DNA of 40,223 nucleotides, taken from positions 12,606 through 52,828 of the forward strand of contig DFYU01000104.1 of the NCBI GenBank assembly GCA_002383415.1, in the 5' to 3' direction. Positions within the stretch are counted from its first letter, which is position 1; each line of letters starts with the position of its first letter. The DNA comes from Geobacter sp. UBA4074 (lineage in GTDB: Bacteria > Desulfobacterota > Desulfuromonadia > Geobacterales > Pseudopelobacteraceae). The position numbers and the translations under genes were made by a program. A model generated the notes under the pieces. The model was given only the letters and a program-made list of their open reading frames with translations. It had not been told where the DNA came from and did no database searches. This document shows, in pieces, positions 1 to 6,928 of this stretch.

Positions 1-255
1 CATTTCTGGGCGCCATGGTGCGGGCCGTGCAAGATGATGGCCCCGCAGTTCCAGCAAGCGGCGCACCAGCTCGAACCCAGGATCCGGCTGGCGAAGGTGA
101 ATACCGAGGCTGAGCCCCACCTGGCCGCGCAGTTCGGTATCCGCAGCATCCCGACGCTCGCCCTGTTCCAGGGTGGGCGGGAGATCGCCCGTCAGGCCGG
201 CGTGATGGGCGCGCAGGACATCGTGCGCTGGGTATCGGCACAGCTTGGGCGCTGA
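1..255 (+). CDS. thioredoxin-family protein, 5'-truncated
   Basis: This is the last 84 codons of a thioredoxin; the start lies before the window. The frame opens at base 1 with HFWAPWCGPCKMM, so the WCGPC redox site is visible, and the later SIPTLALF stretch carries the cis-proline loop of the fold. Thioredoxins reduce disulfides in cytosolic proteins. The visible part has the normal length after the active site. It stops at TGA 253-255, three bases before the antiporter start, so the two are almost certainly cotranscribed. A thioredoxin followed by KefB, PsiE, M48 protease and DegP is, as I recall, the distal gene order of the LHR/TLQC stress-tolerance island. The call to thioredoxin is firm; the island assignment is inferred from gene order. 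Confidence 0.93.
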   Translation, partial: HFWAPWCGPCKMMAPQFQQAAHQLEPRIRLAKVNTEAEPHLAAQFGIRSIPTLALFQGGREIARQAGVMGAQDIVRWVSAQLGR

Positions 256-258
256 CCG

Positions 259-1974
259 ATGCAGGGCCTGCTGGGCGTTACGCTGAGTCTGCTGGCGGCG
301 TGCAGTCTGGCGGCTGTGGTGACGGCTGCGCTCAGAGTGCCCGCCTTGCTGGGTTACCTCGCCGTCGGCGCCTTACTGGGCCCCTCAGTCACCGGCGTGA
401 TCGCGCCGGGAGAAGCGCTTGATTTTCTGTCCGAGCTGGGAGTGGCGCTGCTGCTGTTCATGGTCGGACTGGAATTCTCCCTCGGGCACTTTTGGCTCAC
501 TCGCAAGACCGTACTGGTGGCTGGCAGTTTGCAGATGGTCGTTGTGGCCGCACCTCTGACCCTGATGCTGATGGGTTTGGGGCAGCCAGCTCAGAGCGCT
601 GCGCTGCTCGGCACTGCGGCGGCCATGTCGTCCACGGCGCTGGTCAGCCGACAACTGGCCGACCAAGGCGAGCTCACCACCCGCCACGGCCGCAGTGTCA
701 TCGCCGTGCTGGTCTTTCAGGACCTGGCCAGCGTGCCCCTGCTGGCCTTGCTGGCGATCTGGGCGCGCGGCGAGTCGCCGAAGATCGAGCATGTGCTGCT
801 CGAAGTATTCGGTGTGCTGCTGCTGTTCGCGGCAGCGGCCCTCGCCTCGCGCCGTCTGTTGCATGGCCTGCTGGGCTGGGTGGCGCGGCGGGGCCACGAG
901 GAATCGTTCGTGCTCGTCTCCTTGTGCGTGGTGGTGGCTGCCGCCGCCGCTGCGCACGCGGTCGGCGTATCCGCCGCCCTGGGTGCGTTTTTGGCCGGCA
1001 TGGTGCTGGGCGAGAGCGACTTCCGTCACCACATGGAAAGCCACCTCAAACCGTTTCGCGATGTGTTGTCGGGGGTGTTCTTCGTGACCATCGGCCTGCA
1101 GTTGGACGGAGCGCAGATTCTTTCGGCACCACTGGCGGTGTTCGCGTGGCTGGCAGTGCTGGTACCGGTCAAGATCGGGCTCAACACCCTGGCCTTGCGG
1201 GCGACGCGCCTGTCCGCCCTCGATGCCTGGCGCACGGGCATAGCGTTGGGGCATGGCGGCGAGTTCGCCCTGCTGTTGTTGGGCATGGTCTTGCAGCAGC
1301 ATCTGATTCCCGCGACCGTCGTACAACCCATGCTGGTCGCGCTGGTGCTCAGCATGGCCTTGGCACCGCTGCTGATCCGCCATCACGATGTACTTGCCCG
1401 GTTTTTGAGCCGCACCGGCGGCGTCATTCAGCCACCCCAGGCTGAAGAAGTTGAGATCACCGCGCAGACAGCGCGATTTCGAGACCACGTCATCATCTGC
1501 GGCGCGGGCGAGCTTGGTCTGACCGTCAGTGAGATTCTTCGCCACGCCGGCGTGGCGCATCTGCTGCTGGAAGCAGACGAGCAGAAGGTCGAGGCCGAGC
1601 GTGCCGCCGGAGTGCCGGTGTTCCATGGCGATGCGAGTCGGCCCGATACCCTGCTGGCTGCCGGGTTGGCGCAAGCGCGTCTGGTGGTGCTCACGTTCGC
1701 CCATGCCCAGCAAGTGCTGCGCATCGCCCAGGCGATTGCCGAGCGCCGTCCGGCGCTGACCTTGTGGGTGTCATGCAGAAGTACGACCGCGGCCGATGCA
1801 TTTCGCGCCATGCCCAACGTGCGCGTGTACCAGCAATCCTTTGCCGCAGCTATTGGGCTGGCGGAACAGGTGATGTCGACGCTTGGCATGTCGACCGAGC
1901 TGATTGAAGGACACATCAGCGCAATGCGCCGCCGTCTCGACAGCAGCCGTTTTCCAGGGAGTTCATCGTCATGA
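259..1974 (+). CDS. kefB: KefB-type cation/proton antiporter with RCK (TrkA-N) domain
   Basis: A 571-residue CPA2-family antiporter. Residues 1-385 are a run of about twelve hydrophobic helices of the sodium/hydrogen exchanger fold, including the conserved GALLG and GVFFVTIGLQLD segments. Residues 410-530 form a Rossmann-type RCK domain with the nucleotide-binding GAGELG turn and an acidic end to the second strand (LLLEAD). Family members move potassium against protons and are gated by nucleotide or glutathione state. It begins 3 nt after the thioredoxin and overlaps psiE by four bases (ATGA). In the stress island it presumably protects cytosolic pH or ion balance. The exact ion and ligand cannot be read from sequence. 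The C-terminal tail after residue 545 is short and serine-rich. Confidence 0.92.
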   Translation: MQGLLGVTLSLLAACSLAAVVTAALRVPALLGYLAVGALLGPSVTGVIAPGEALDFLSELGVALLLFMVGLEFSLGHFWLTRKTVLVAGSLQMVVVAAPLTLMLMGLGQPAQSAALLGTAAAMSSTALVSRQLADQGELTTRHGRSVIAVLVFQDLASVPLLALLAIWARGESPKIEHVLLEVFGVLLLFAAAALASRRLLHGLLGWVARRGHEESFVLVSLCVVVAAAAAAHAVGVSAALGAFLAGMVLGESDFRHHMESHLKPFRDVLSGVFFVTIGLQLDGAQILSAPLAVFAWLAVLVPVKIGLNTLALRATRLSALDAWRTGIALGHGGEFALLLLGMVLQQHLIPATVVQPMLVALVLSMALAPLLIRHHDVLARFLSRTGGVIQPPQAEEVEITAQTARFRDHVIICGAGELGLTVSEILRHAGVAHLLLEADEQKVEAERAAGVPVFHGDASRPDTLLAAGLAQARLVVLTFAHAQQVLRIAQAIAERRPALTLWVSCRSTTAADAFRAMPNVRVYQQSFAAAIGLAEQVMSTLGMSTELIEGHISAMRRRLDSSRFPGSSSS

Positions 1975-2468
1975 AATCAACACGCCTTAACCCATTTCAG
2001 GTCTTGCGTGACCAGTGGGCCATCATGAGTTTTTACGAGCGCTTCGAGCAGGTCGTCGCGCTCGTGCTGTCGGCGGTGATTGCCGTCATCATCGTGGTGT
2101 CGCTGTTCCAGCTTATCTCCGTCGTCTTCACGCTGCTGGTCCTCGATGCCTTCAATCCCCTGGATCACAAGGTATTCCAGAGTGTGTTCGGCATGATCAT
2201 GACGCTTTTGATCGCGATGGAGTTCAAGCATTCCATCGTGCGCGTGGCGCTGCGTCGGGACAGCATCATCCAGGTCAAGACCGTGATCCTCATCGGTCTA
2301 ATCGCGCTGGCGCGCAAGTTCGTGATCCTTGACCCCGAGGCGAGCCCCGCAAAGATAGCCGCGCTGGCAGGCGCCACGCTGGCTCTGGGTGCGACCTACT
2401 GGCTGCTGCGCAAGCGCGACGACCGTGCCGCCGAGACATCTGAGCATGCCCCGTCATCATCCCAATGA
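1971..2468 (+). CDS. psiE: PsiE-family membrane protein
   Basis: A 165-residue inner-membrane protein with four predicted helices, roughly residues 28-58, 70-85, 102-118 and 125-148. The block around the conserved EFKHSIVRVALRRDSIIQVK segment, joining helices two and three, is the hallmark of the PsiE (phosphate-starvation-inducible) family. The biochemical role of the family is unknown. The start codon lies inside the ATGA overlap with the antiporter stop, so translation is probably coupled. The next gene starts inside its last 23 bases. PsiE is a standing member of the distal LHR/TLQC cluster. The family call is strong; no function is claimed. Confidence 0.88.
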   Translation: MKSTRLNPFQVLRDQWAIMSFYERFEQVVALVLSAVIAVIIVVSLFQLISVVFTLLVLDAFNPLDHKVFQSVFGMIMTLLIAMEFKHSIVRVALRRDSIIQVKTVILIGLIALARKFVILDPEASPAKIAALAGATLALGATYWLLRKRDDRAAETSEHAPSSSQ

Positions 2469-3411
2469 CCCGCGCGCGGCGTTGTTGCAACACCGCTGGC
2501 TCAACCGCCTGCAGACCGGGCTGTTGGTCCTGACCCTGGTCGGGATCGCAGCCGCCGCAGGAAGCCTGCTGTTCGGGGAAAGCGGCCTGTGGCTCGCGCT
2601 GATTGCCGTTGCTGGCGCGCTGCTGCTGGAGCCGACAGCTGCGTCGGCGCTGACCTTGCGCCTGTACCGCGCACGGGCTTTGTACCCGCACGAAGCCCCC
2701 GAGATTTGGGCCCTGTTGCGCGAGCTGTCCGCCCGTGCCGGTTTGCCCGCCACGCCGGTTCCGTACTATGTGCCCAGCGACATCGTCAATGCCTTTGCCA
2801 CCGGCTCCAGGCGCCTTGCCTCCATTGCCCTCACCGATGGCCTGCTCCGCAGCCTGAGTATGCGCGAACTGCAAGCCGTGCTGGCGCATGAAGTCGCGCA
2901 CATCGCTCAAGAAGATCTTCGTGTCATGGGCTTGGCCGATTCGATCAGCCGGCTCACGAACCTGCTGGCGTTGTTGGGTCAGGTCGCGCTCCTGATCAGC
3001 ATGCCAGCCTTGCTGGTCGGTGCAGCAGAAATTAACTGGATTGGCTTACTGTTGTTGGCCGCTTCGCCGCAACTGGCACTGCTCGCACAGTTGGGTCTGT
3101 CACGTGTGCGAGAGTTCGATGCCGACCGGATGGCAGTAGAGCTGACGGGAGATCCGCACGGGCTCGCCTCGGCGCTGGCGAAGATCGAGCGGGTGAGCCG
3201 CTCGTGGCGAGCCTGGTTGTTGCCCGGCTGGGGGAATCCCGAACCGTCCTGGTTGCGCACGCATCCGGCGACAGAGGATCGTATCGCGCGCCTGATGGCG
3301 TTGGCGCCTCAGCCATCGCAGGCCCTGCCGTTCCAAACGGAATATCTCGCGCCAAGGTCGTTCGCCCCGATGCGCCCGCCACGCCGGGGCCTGAGCGGCC
3401 TTTGGCGTTAA
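2446..3411 (+). CDS. M48-family membrane metalloprotease (HtpX-like)
   Basis: A zinc metallopeptidase of 321 residues from the ATG at 2446. A longer frame opens at 2389 but its extra 19 residues lie wholly within psiE and look non-native. Two hydrophobic segments near residues 24-62 precede the catalytic domain. The zinc motif HEVAH is at residues 148-152, followed by two further membrane helices and then REFDAD, whose glutamate is the expected third zinc ligand. HtpX-like proteases degrade damaged membrane proteins, consistent with the neighbouring DegP and the protein-quality-control theme of the island. It overlaps psiE by 23 bases and has only a weak ribosome site, suggesting translational coupling. 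An HtpX-like peptidase sits between psiE and degP in LHR islands as I remember them. Confidence 0.88.
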   Translation: MPRHHPNDPRAALLQHRWLNRLQTGLLVLTLVGIAAAAGSLLFGESGLWLALIAVAGALLLEPTAASALTLRLYRARALYPHEAPEIWALLRELSARAGLPATPVPYYVPSDIVNAFATGSRRLASIALTDGLLRSLSMRELQAVLAHEVAHIAQEDLRVMGLADSISRLTNLLALLGQVALLISMPALLVGAAEINWIGLLLLAASPQLALLAQLGLSRVREFDADRMAVELTGDPHGLASALAKIERVSRSWRAWLLPGWGNPEPSWLRTHPATEDRIARLMALAPQPSQALPFQTEYLAPRSFAPMRPPRRGLSGLWR

Positions 3412-3433
3412 ATCACTCGAAAGGACCCCTGTC

Positions 3434-4588
3434 ATGGCTTATCCCGATCCTTACCCACAACGCCCAGCTCCGGATCAATTCGTCCGGCGGTGGCTCTTCA
3501 TCACCGCTTGCGTTGCCGCACTCATGCTGTTCTGGCAGTTTCTGCCCGCCATCGAGGCCTGGTTCAGTCCGCGCGAAGCCGCCGAGCGCACCGTCACGCC
3601 GCGTGGCGATCTGGCCGCTGATGAAAAGGCCACCATCGAACTGTTCGAGCAATCCCGAGCATCGGTGGTCTACATCACGACGTCCCAATTGGTGCGCGAT
3701 GCCTGGACGCGCAACGTCTTTTCCGTGCCGCGCGGGACGGGTTCGGGTTTCATCTGGGATGACGCCGGTCATGTCGTTACCAACTTTCATGTGATTCAGG
3801 GGGCGTCGGAGGCCACTGTCAAACTGGCCGACGGCCGCGATTACCAAGCCGCGCTGGTCGGCGTGAGTCCGGCCCACGATATCGCGGTGCTCAAAATCGG
3901 CGTCGGTTTCCAGCGCCCGCCCGCCGTTCCGGTCGGCACCAGCGCAGACCTCAAGGTGGGACAAAAGGTGTTCGCCATCGGCAACCCCTTCGGCCTGGAT
4001 TGGACACTCACCAACGGCATCGTGTCCGCGCTCGATCGATCGCTGCCCGGGGAATCTGGCGGAGTGACCATCGAACACCTGATTCAAACCGATGCCGCCA
4101 TCAACCCCGGCAACTCGGGTGGGCCGTTGCTCGATTCGGCCGGCCGCCTGATCGGCATCAACACAGCGATCTACAGCCCTTCCGGTGCATCGGCTGGGAT
4201 CGGCTTCGCCGTGCCGGTGGACACGGTCATGCGTGTGGTGCCACAACTCATCAAGACCGGCAAATACATCCGTCCGGCGCTTGGGATCGAGGTAGACGAG
4301 CAGCTCAACCGCCGATTGCAGGCACTGACCAGTACCCAAGGCGTGTTTGTGCTCCGTGTCGCCCCTGGCTCAGCGGCGCAAAAGGCGGGGCTGAGCGGTA
4401 TCACCGTTGGCCCCGAAGGCATCGTGCCGGGAGACCGTATCACAGGCATAGACGGCGCTCCCGTCGACGATGTCGCCAAACTGCTCGCACGGCTTGACGA
4501 CCGAAAGGTAGGAGATGTTGTGGTCTTGTCAGTTGAGCGGGCCGGTAAACCACGGGAAGTGCGCGTGGAGTTGCAACCTGGCGCCTGA
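3434..4588 (+). CDS. degP: DegP/HtrA-like serine protease, membrane-anchored, one PDZ domain
   Basis: A 384-residue trypsin-fold protease. Residues 20-40 form one hydrophobic segment without a clear cleavage site, so it is probably anchored and faces the periplasm. The catalytic triad is visible: H119 in TNFHVI, D149 in AHDIAV and S228 in NPGNSGGPL. A single PDZ domain covers about residues 275-375, making the layout DegS-like rather than the two-PDZ layout of classical DegP. An AAAGGA ribosome site precedes the ATG. It is the last gene on the plus strand before the prophage, matching the terminal degP of LHR/TLQC islands. The 22-nt gap from the M48 gene suggests the same transcript. Confidence 0.92.
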   Translation: MAYPDPYPQRPAPDQFVRRWLFITACVAALMLFWQFLPAIEAWFSPREAAERTVTPRGDLAADEKATIELFEQSRASVVYITTSQLVRDAWTRNVFSVPRGTGSGFIWDDAGHVVTNFHVIQGASEATVKLADGRDYQAALVGVSPAHDIAVLKIGVGFQRPPAVPVGTSADLKVGQKVFAIGNPFGLDWTLTNGIVSALDRSLPGESGGVTIEHLIQTDAAINPGNSGGPLLDSAGRLIGINTAIYSPSGASAGIGFAVPVDTVMRVVPQLIKTGKYIRPALGIEVDEQLNRRLQALTSTQGVFVLRVAPGSAAQKAGLSGITVGPEGIVPGDRITGIDGAPVDDVAKLLARLDDRKVGDVVVLSVERAGKPREVRVELQPGA

Positions 4589-4669
4589 TCTGGAGTTGAG
4601 GACTTCTGGGGATCGGCAAAGAATAGCGATGGGATGCATGAAGTATTCGCGCCGCAGAAACTCGATGCC
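4589..4669. other. junction between stress island and prophage lysis end
   Basis: This 81-bp stretch separates the degP stop from the stop codon of the prophage endolysin; the two genes converge here. I see no gene, no tRNA end, no good terminator hairpin and no obvious direct repeat. A prophage boundary (attL or attR) should lie here or just to the left, but no att core can be defined because the other prophage end is outside the window. Confidence 0.4.
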
Positions 4670-5137
4670 CTACACTTTGGTGTCCAGTAAGGAAATTTCA
4701 GCCTCTCGTCGCGCGAAGAGTCCCGGCAGCACTTTGCCGCCACCATAGACCCATCGACGCAGCTCTGTTGCGGCTGCACCCCAGTCTCGTTGGTTGATCC
4801 GCCGTCGCAGCGTCGAGGTCTGCAGCCGCCCCGCCCCGAGGTTGAACGTGAAGTCCACGATGGCAGCGAGCCTGCTCTCGGGCTCGGTGGCCAGCACAGG
4901 GCAGTAGCGCAGCGTCGCCGCCAGAGCCGTCTGCAGATCTCGCGCCAGATAGGCCTCGGCTTCTGCCTCCGTGATCGGCGGATGCTTCGGATCGCAGAGG
5001 TGGCCGTAACCAATCGTCCAGAAGCCTGCGGGGCAGATGTAGGGAATGGCAGTGATCTCGATTCCACGCTTCACCTTGCGCTCAAACCCTTCGAAGCGCT
5101 TGGCCAGCTCGATGGCCGCTTTCGGTACTTCGATCAC
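4670..5137 (-). CDS. endolysin, GH24 lysozyme
   Basis: A 155-residue phage lysozyme that cleaves the peptidoglycan glycan chain. The N-terminal RFEGFE (E16 likely catalytic) is followed by CPAGFWTIGYGH, with C35 where T4 lysozyme has aspartate and T41 at the usual distance. The C-for-D change is common in P21-like endolysins. The E-to-C distance is about ten residues longer than in P21, because of an insertion at residues 24-33. No signal peptide or SAR anchor is present, so it needs the holin for export. It starts with GTG at 5137 inside a GTGA overlap with the holin stop. No spanin (Rz/Rz1) gene follows; this is the last prophage gene before the junction. Confidence 0.92.
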   Translation of the reverse strand: MIEVPKAAIELAKRFEGFERKVKRGIEITAIPYICPAGFWTIGYGHLCDPKHPPITEAEAEAYLARDLQTALAATLRYCPVLATEPESRLAAIVDFTFNLGAGRLQTSTLRRRINQRDWGAAATELRRWVYGGGKVLPGLFARREAEISLLDTKV

Positions 5138-5610
5138 GGCCGTACCCGGTCAAACACGCGCCCGAGGAACCAGAAGTTGAGCACCCCAGCCCACAGAGCT
5201 TGGTCGGCTTCTGTCCAGGCGTGCAGGATGGCAGTGCCCCAGCCAGCGCCTGCATTCACAGCAGCCGCGAATGCTGCAGTCTTGGCTGCGCAGTACAGGG
5301 CCATGAACCAGTAGGTGATGACGGGGCGCACGCTGATCGACAAGGCGTCGGCCCAGCGAATCCCGATTTTCTCGCCCTGCGTGCGAACGGCTTCGCGCAG
5401 GGTTTCGATGGCTCCGACATTCCACGCCGCATCGGCTCCCGCGCCGATCTCCGACATTCGCTGCGCGCCGCGTAGTTTCTCGAACTCCAGCGCCTTGTCC
5501 TGCATCGCCAGTTCGTGGCCACGCTCGCCTTTACGGTCGAGCAATTTGAGGATTTCAGGTGCGAGACGGAAGGCCCCTCCGAGGAGACCACCGAGCAAGG
5601 TCTCGATCAT
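5134..5610 (-). CDS. holin, three-helix (GTA-holin-like)
   Basis: A 158-residue protein from the ATG at 5610, which sits in an ATGA overlap with the stop of the gene before it. The longer frame upstream is rejected because it runs back through that gene. The N-terminus (FRLAPEILKLLDRKGE) and the three hydrophobic segments in the second half, about residues 92-155, resemble the GTA_holin_3TM family. Such holins form inner-membrane lesions that release the endolysin. Its stop overlaps the endolysin GTG, giving a tight holin-endolysin pair. The family name is from memory; the holin role is supported by position and topology. Confidence 0.8.
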   Translation of the reverse strand: MIETLLGGLLGGAFRLAPEILKLLDRKGERGHELAMQDKALEFEKLRGAQRMSEIGAGADAAWNVGAIETLREAVRTQGEKIGIRWADALSISVRPVITYWFMALYCAAKTAAFAAAVNAGAGWGTAILHAWTEADQALWAGVLNFWFLGRVFDRVRP

Positions 5611-5912
5611 TGCGGGCCTCCCATCAGCTTGAGCTTGATGGCAGCACCAACCAGCAGTGCGGCCAGGATGCCGGTGGTGATGACCTTGACGGTGGTCTGC
5701 CACGCGGTACGCCGGGCGTCACGCCAGGCTTCCAACAGGTCGCGTAGTTCGCGGATGTCGCGTGCGGCGTGGCCGTTTTCCAGGCCAAGGTGGGTCAGGA
5801 CACGCTCGGCTCCGCGTTCAGCGGCGCGGTCCAGCAGTTCGTCGAAGTCCTCGCGGCGCAAGAGGAGCATGTTCTCGACGAGCGCAGGCTGTTGTTGTTC
5901 GGGTTCGGTCAT
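5607..5912 (-). CDS. small single-helix membrane protein (DUF6127-like)
   Basis: A 101-residue protein from the ATG at 5912, preceded by a clear GGAGAT ribosome site. The first 70 residues are charged and probably helical; residues 75-92 are one membrane helix (ITTGILAALLVGAAIKL), so the bulk likely faces the cytosol. It looks like the DUF6127 family often found beside phage holins. It may help lysis timing as an antiholin-like or accessory factor, but that is inference. A 10-bp GC hairpin lies directly upstream (5931-5955), so this gene may begin a separate lysis transcript or depend on read-through from the tail genes. Confidence 0.7.
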   Translation of the reverse strand: MTEPEQQQPALVENMLLLRREDFDELLDRAAERGAERVLTHLGLENGHAARDIRELRDLLEAWRDARRTAWQTTVKVITTGILAALLVGAAIKLKLMGGPQ

Positions 5913-5930
5913 TGCTATCTCCAGAAATGC

Positions 5931-5955
5931 GAAACCCGCCTCGTGGGCGGGTTTC
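5931..5955 (-). terminator. GC-rich hairpin between tail and lysis genes
   Basis: A perfect 10-bp inverted repeat, GAAACCCGCC and GGCGGGTTTC, with a 5-nt loop. On the minus strand it is followed by a short TTTC and then CATTTCTGGAGAT leading into the 5912 ATG. It resembles a rho-independent terminator with a weak U tract. The same stem and the same leader occur upstream of the capsid gene, and a related stem lies upstream of a methyltransferase gene. Confidence 0.6.
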
Positions 5956-5977
5956 TGGTGGGTACAAAGATGGGAAA

Positions 5978-6328
5978 TCAGATGGCGACGCCTGCGCTCC
6001 AGCCGGTGGACTTGTAGGCCGAGAGCTTGGCCTCGTCCTCGATGTAGCAAAGCCAGCCGATCTTGGGCGCGTGGTACTCCCAGGCATCGGCAATGCGCAC
6101 CGCGATCTGGTTGGTTTTGCCTGCCCACACGCCCGTGGCGGCGGCAGGAATGAGGTAGCGGTCGCCGTTGGCGGGGCTGGCCGGTGGCGTGGTCAGGTCG
6201 CGGTCTTTTACGGACAGACCGACCACAGCGCCGAGGCGCTTGAAGTTGGCATCCATGCCGGTGTCCCAGCCGCTCTCGCCGAGCGTCCAGCCGTAGTTGA
6301 GTCCAAGGTTCGGATCGGTTGATGACAT
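5978..6328 (-). CDS. DUF2793-like tail-associated protein
   Basis: A 116-residue protein. It starts MSSTDPNLGLNYGWTLGE and ends with a GDRYLIP...TGVWAG...IAVRIADAWEYHAP...GWLCYIEDE pattern that I recognise as the DUF2793 domain. This domain is found at the ends of phage fibre or receptor-binding proteins and as short tail-associated proteins. The ATG at 6328 has a strong ribosome site (GGAGATAAAAC). It lies after the tail tip gene and the glycosyltransferase, where many siphoviruses keep fibre genes. A role in host recognition is plausible but not shown by sequence. Confidence 0.75.
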   Translation of the reverse strand: MSSTDPNLGLNYGWTLGESGWDTGMDANFKRLGAVVGLSVKDRDLTTPPASPANGDRYLIPAAATGVWAGKTNQIAVRIADAWEYHAPKIGWLCYIEDEAKLSAYKSTGWSAGVAI

Positions 6329-6331
6329 GTT

Positions 6332-6928
6332 TTATCTCCAGAGATTCGATGCGTGGCGAATGCGCCGGACTGCTTCCGGATCGCCGGTTCGGTGGCTTTG
6401 CTGCGGGTGTTGTCGCCAATGACGCCCAACGATGGGCAGGTACAGCACGCCGCCGCGCTTGGCTACGAGCAGGGTCAGCAGCCAGTCGGCGAAGTTGTTG
6501 AGATCGGTGGTTTCCTTGAGCACGGCTTCGACGACGGATCGACGCATCACGATCAGGCCGTGCACGTGGCTGGCGCTGTTGGCGTGTTGCCAACGGCTGT
6601 AGGCCAGACGCCGCACGGCGATGTCCTGGCCGTTTTCGTCGGTCAATGCTTCGTCGGTGTAGGCCATCACCGCCTGCGGGCAGGCATCCAGCGCATCGGC
6701 CAGTTGTGTGAAGGCACTGGCTTCGTACAAATCGTCGGGATCGACAAAGGACACCAGCGGCAGCCTGCCTTGTGCGTAGCCTGCCGCGCGTGCCTCACCA
6801 ATACGGCCCGGAATGCCGGGCAAAACGTGCAAACTGATCGGTGCTTCCTCGAGGCTGGCGATGCAGGCCTCACGCCATTCGGCAGGCTCGTTCAGGGTGA
6901 GCAGATGAACATCGATGCGCGGCTCCAT
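6332..6928 (-). CDS. glycosyltransferase family 2-like protein
   Basis: A 198-residue protein read from the ATG at 6928, which overlaps the stop of the tail tip gene by one base; a start five codons earlier is possible but lies in that gene. It has the shape of a small GT-A fold enzyme: an N-terminal strand (IDVHLLTLNE), a segment GEARAAGYAQG typical of the nucleotide-sugar domain, and the metal-binding FVDPDD motif at residues 61-66. A second half with HVHGLIVMRRS and a WRQHPQQ end fits the acceptor region. GT2 enzymes transfer sugars from nucleotide sugars. The substrate is unknown. Its place between the tail tip and the last tail genes suggests modification of a tail protein or of a host surface glycan. 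Confidence 0.72.
   Translation of the reverse strand: MEPRIDVHLLTLNEPAEWREACIASLEEAPISLHVLPGIPGRIGEARAAGYAQGRLPLVSFVDPDDLYEASAFTQLADALDACPQAVMAYTDEALTDENGQDIAVRRLAYSRWQHANSASHVHGLIVMRRSVVEAVLKETTDLNNFADWLLTLLVAKRGGVLYLPIVGRHWRQHPQQSHRTGDPEAVRRIRHASNLWR

Noticed and set aside
385..1713. A 442-codon minus-strand frame
   Set aside because: Antisense to the kefB gene, which has clear domains; the frame is Gln/His/Arg-rich.
4589..4669. Search for an att core or tRNA end at the prophage edge
   Set aside because: No tRNA-like sequence and no repeat could be matched without the other prophage end.
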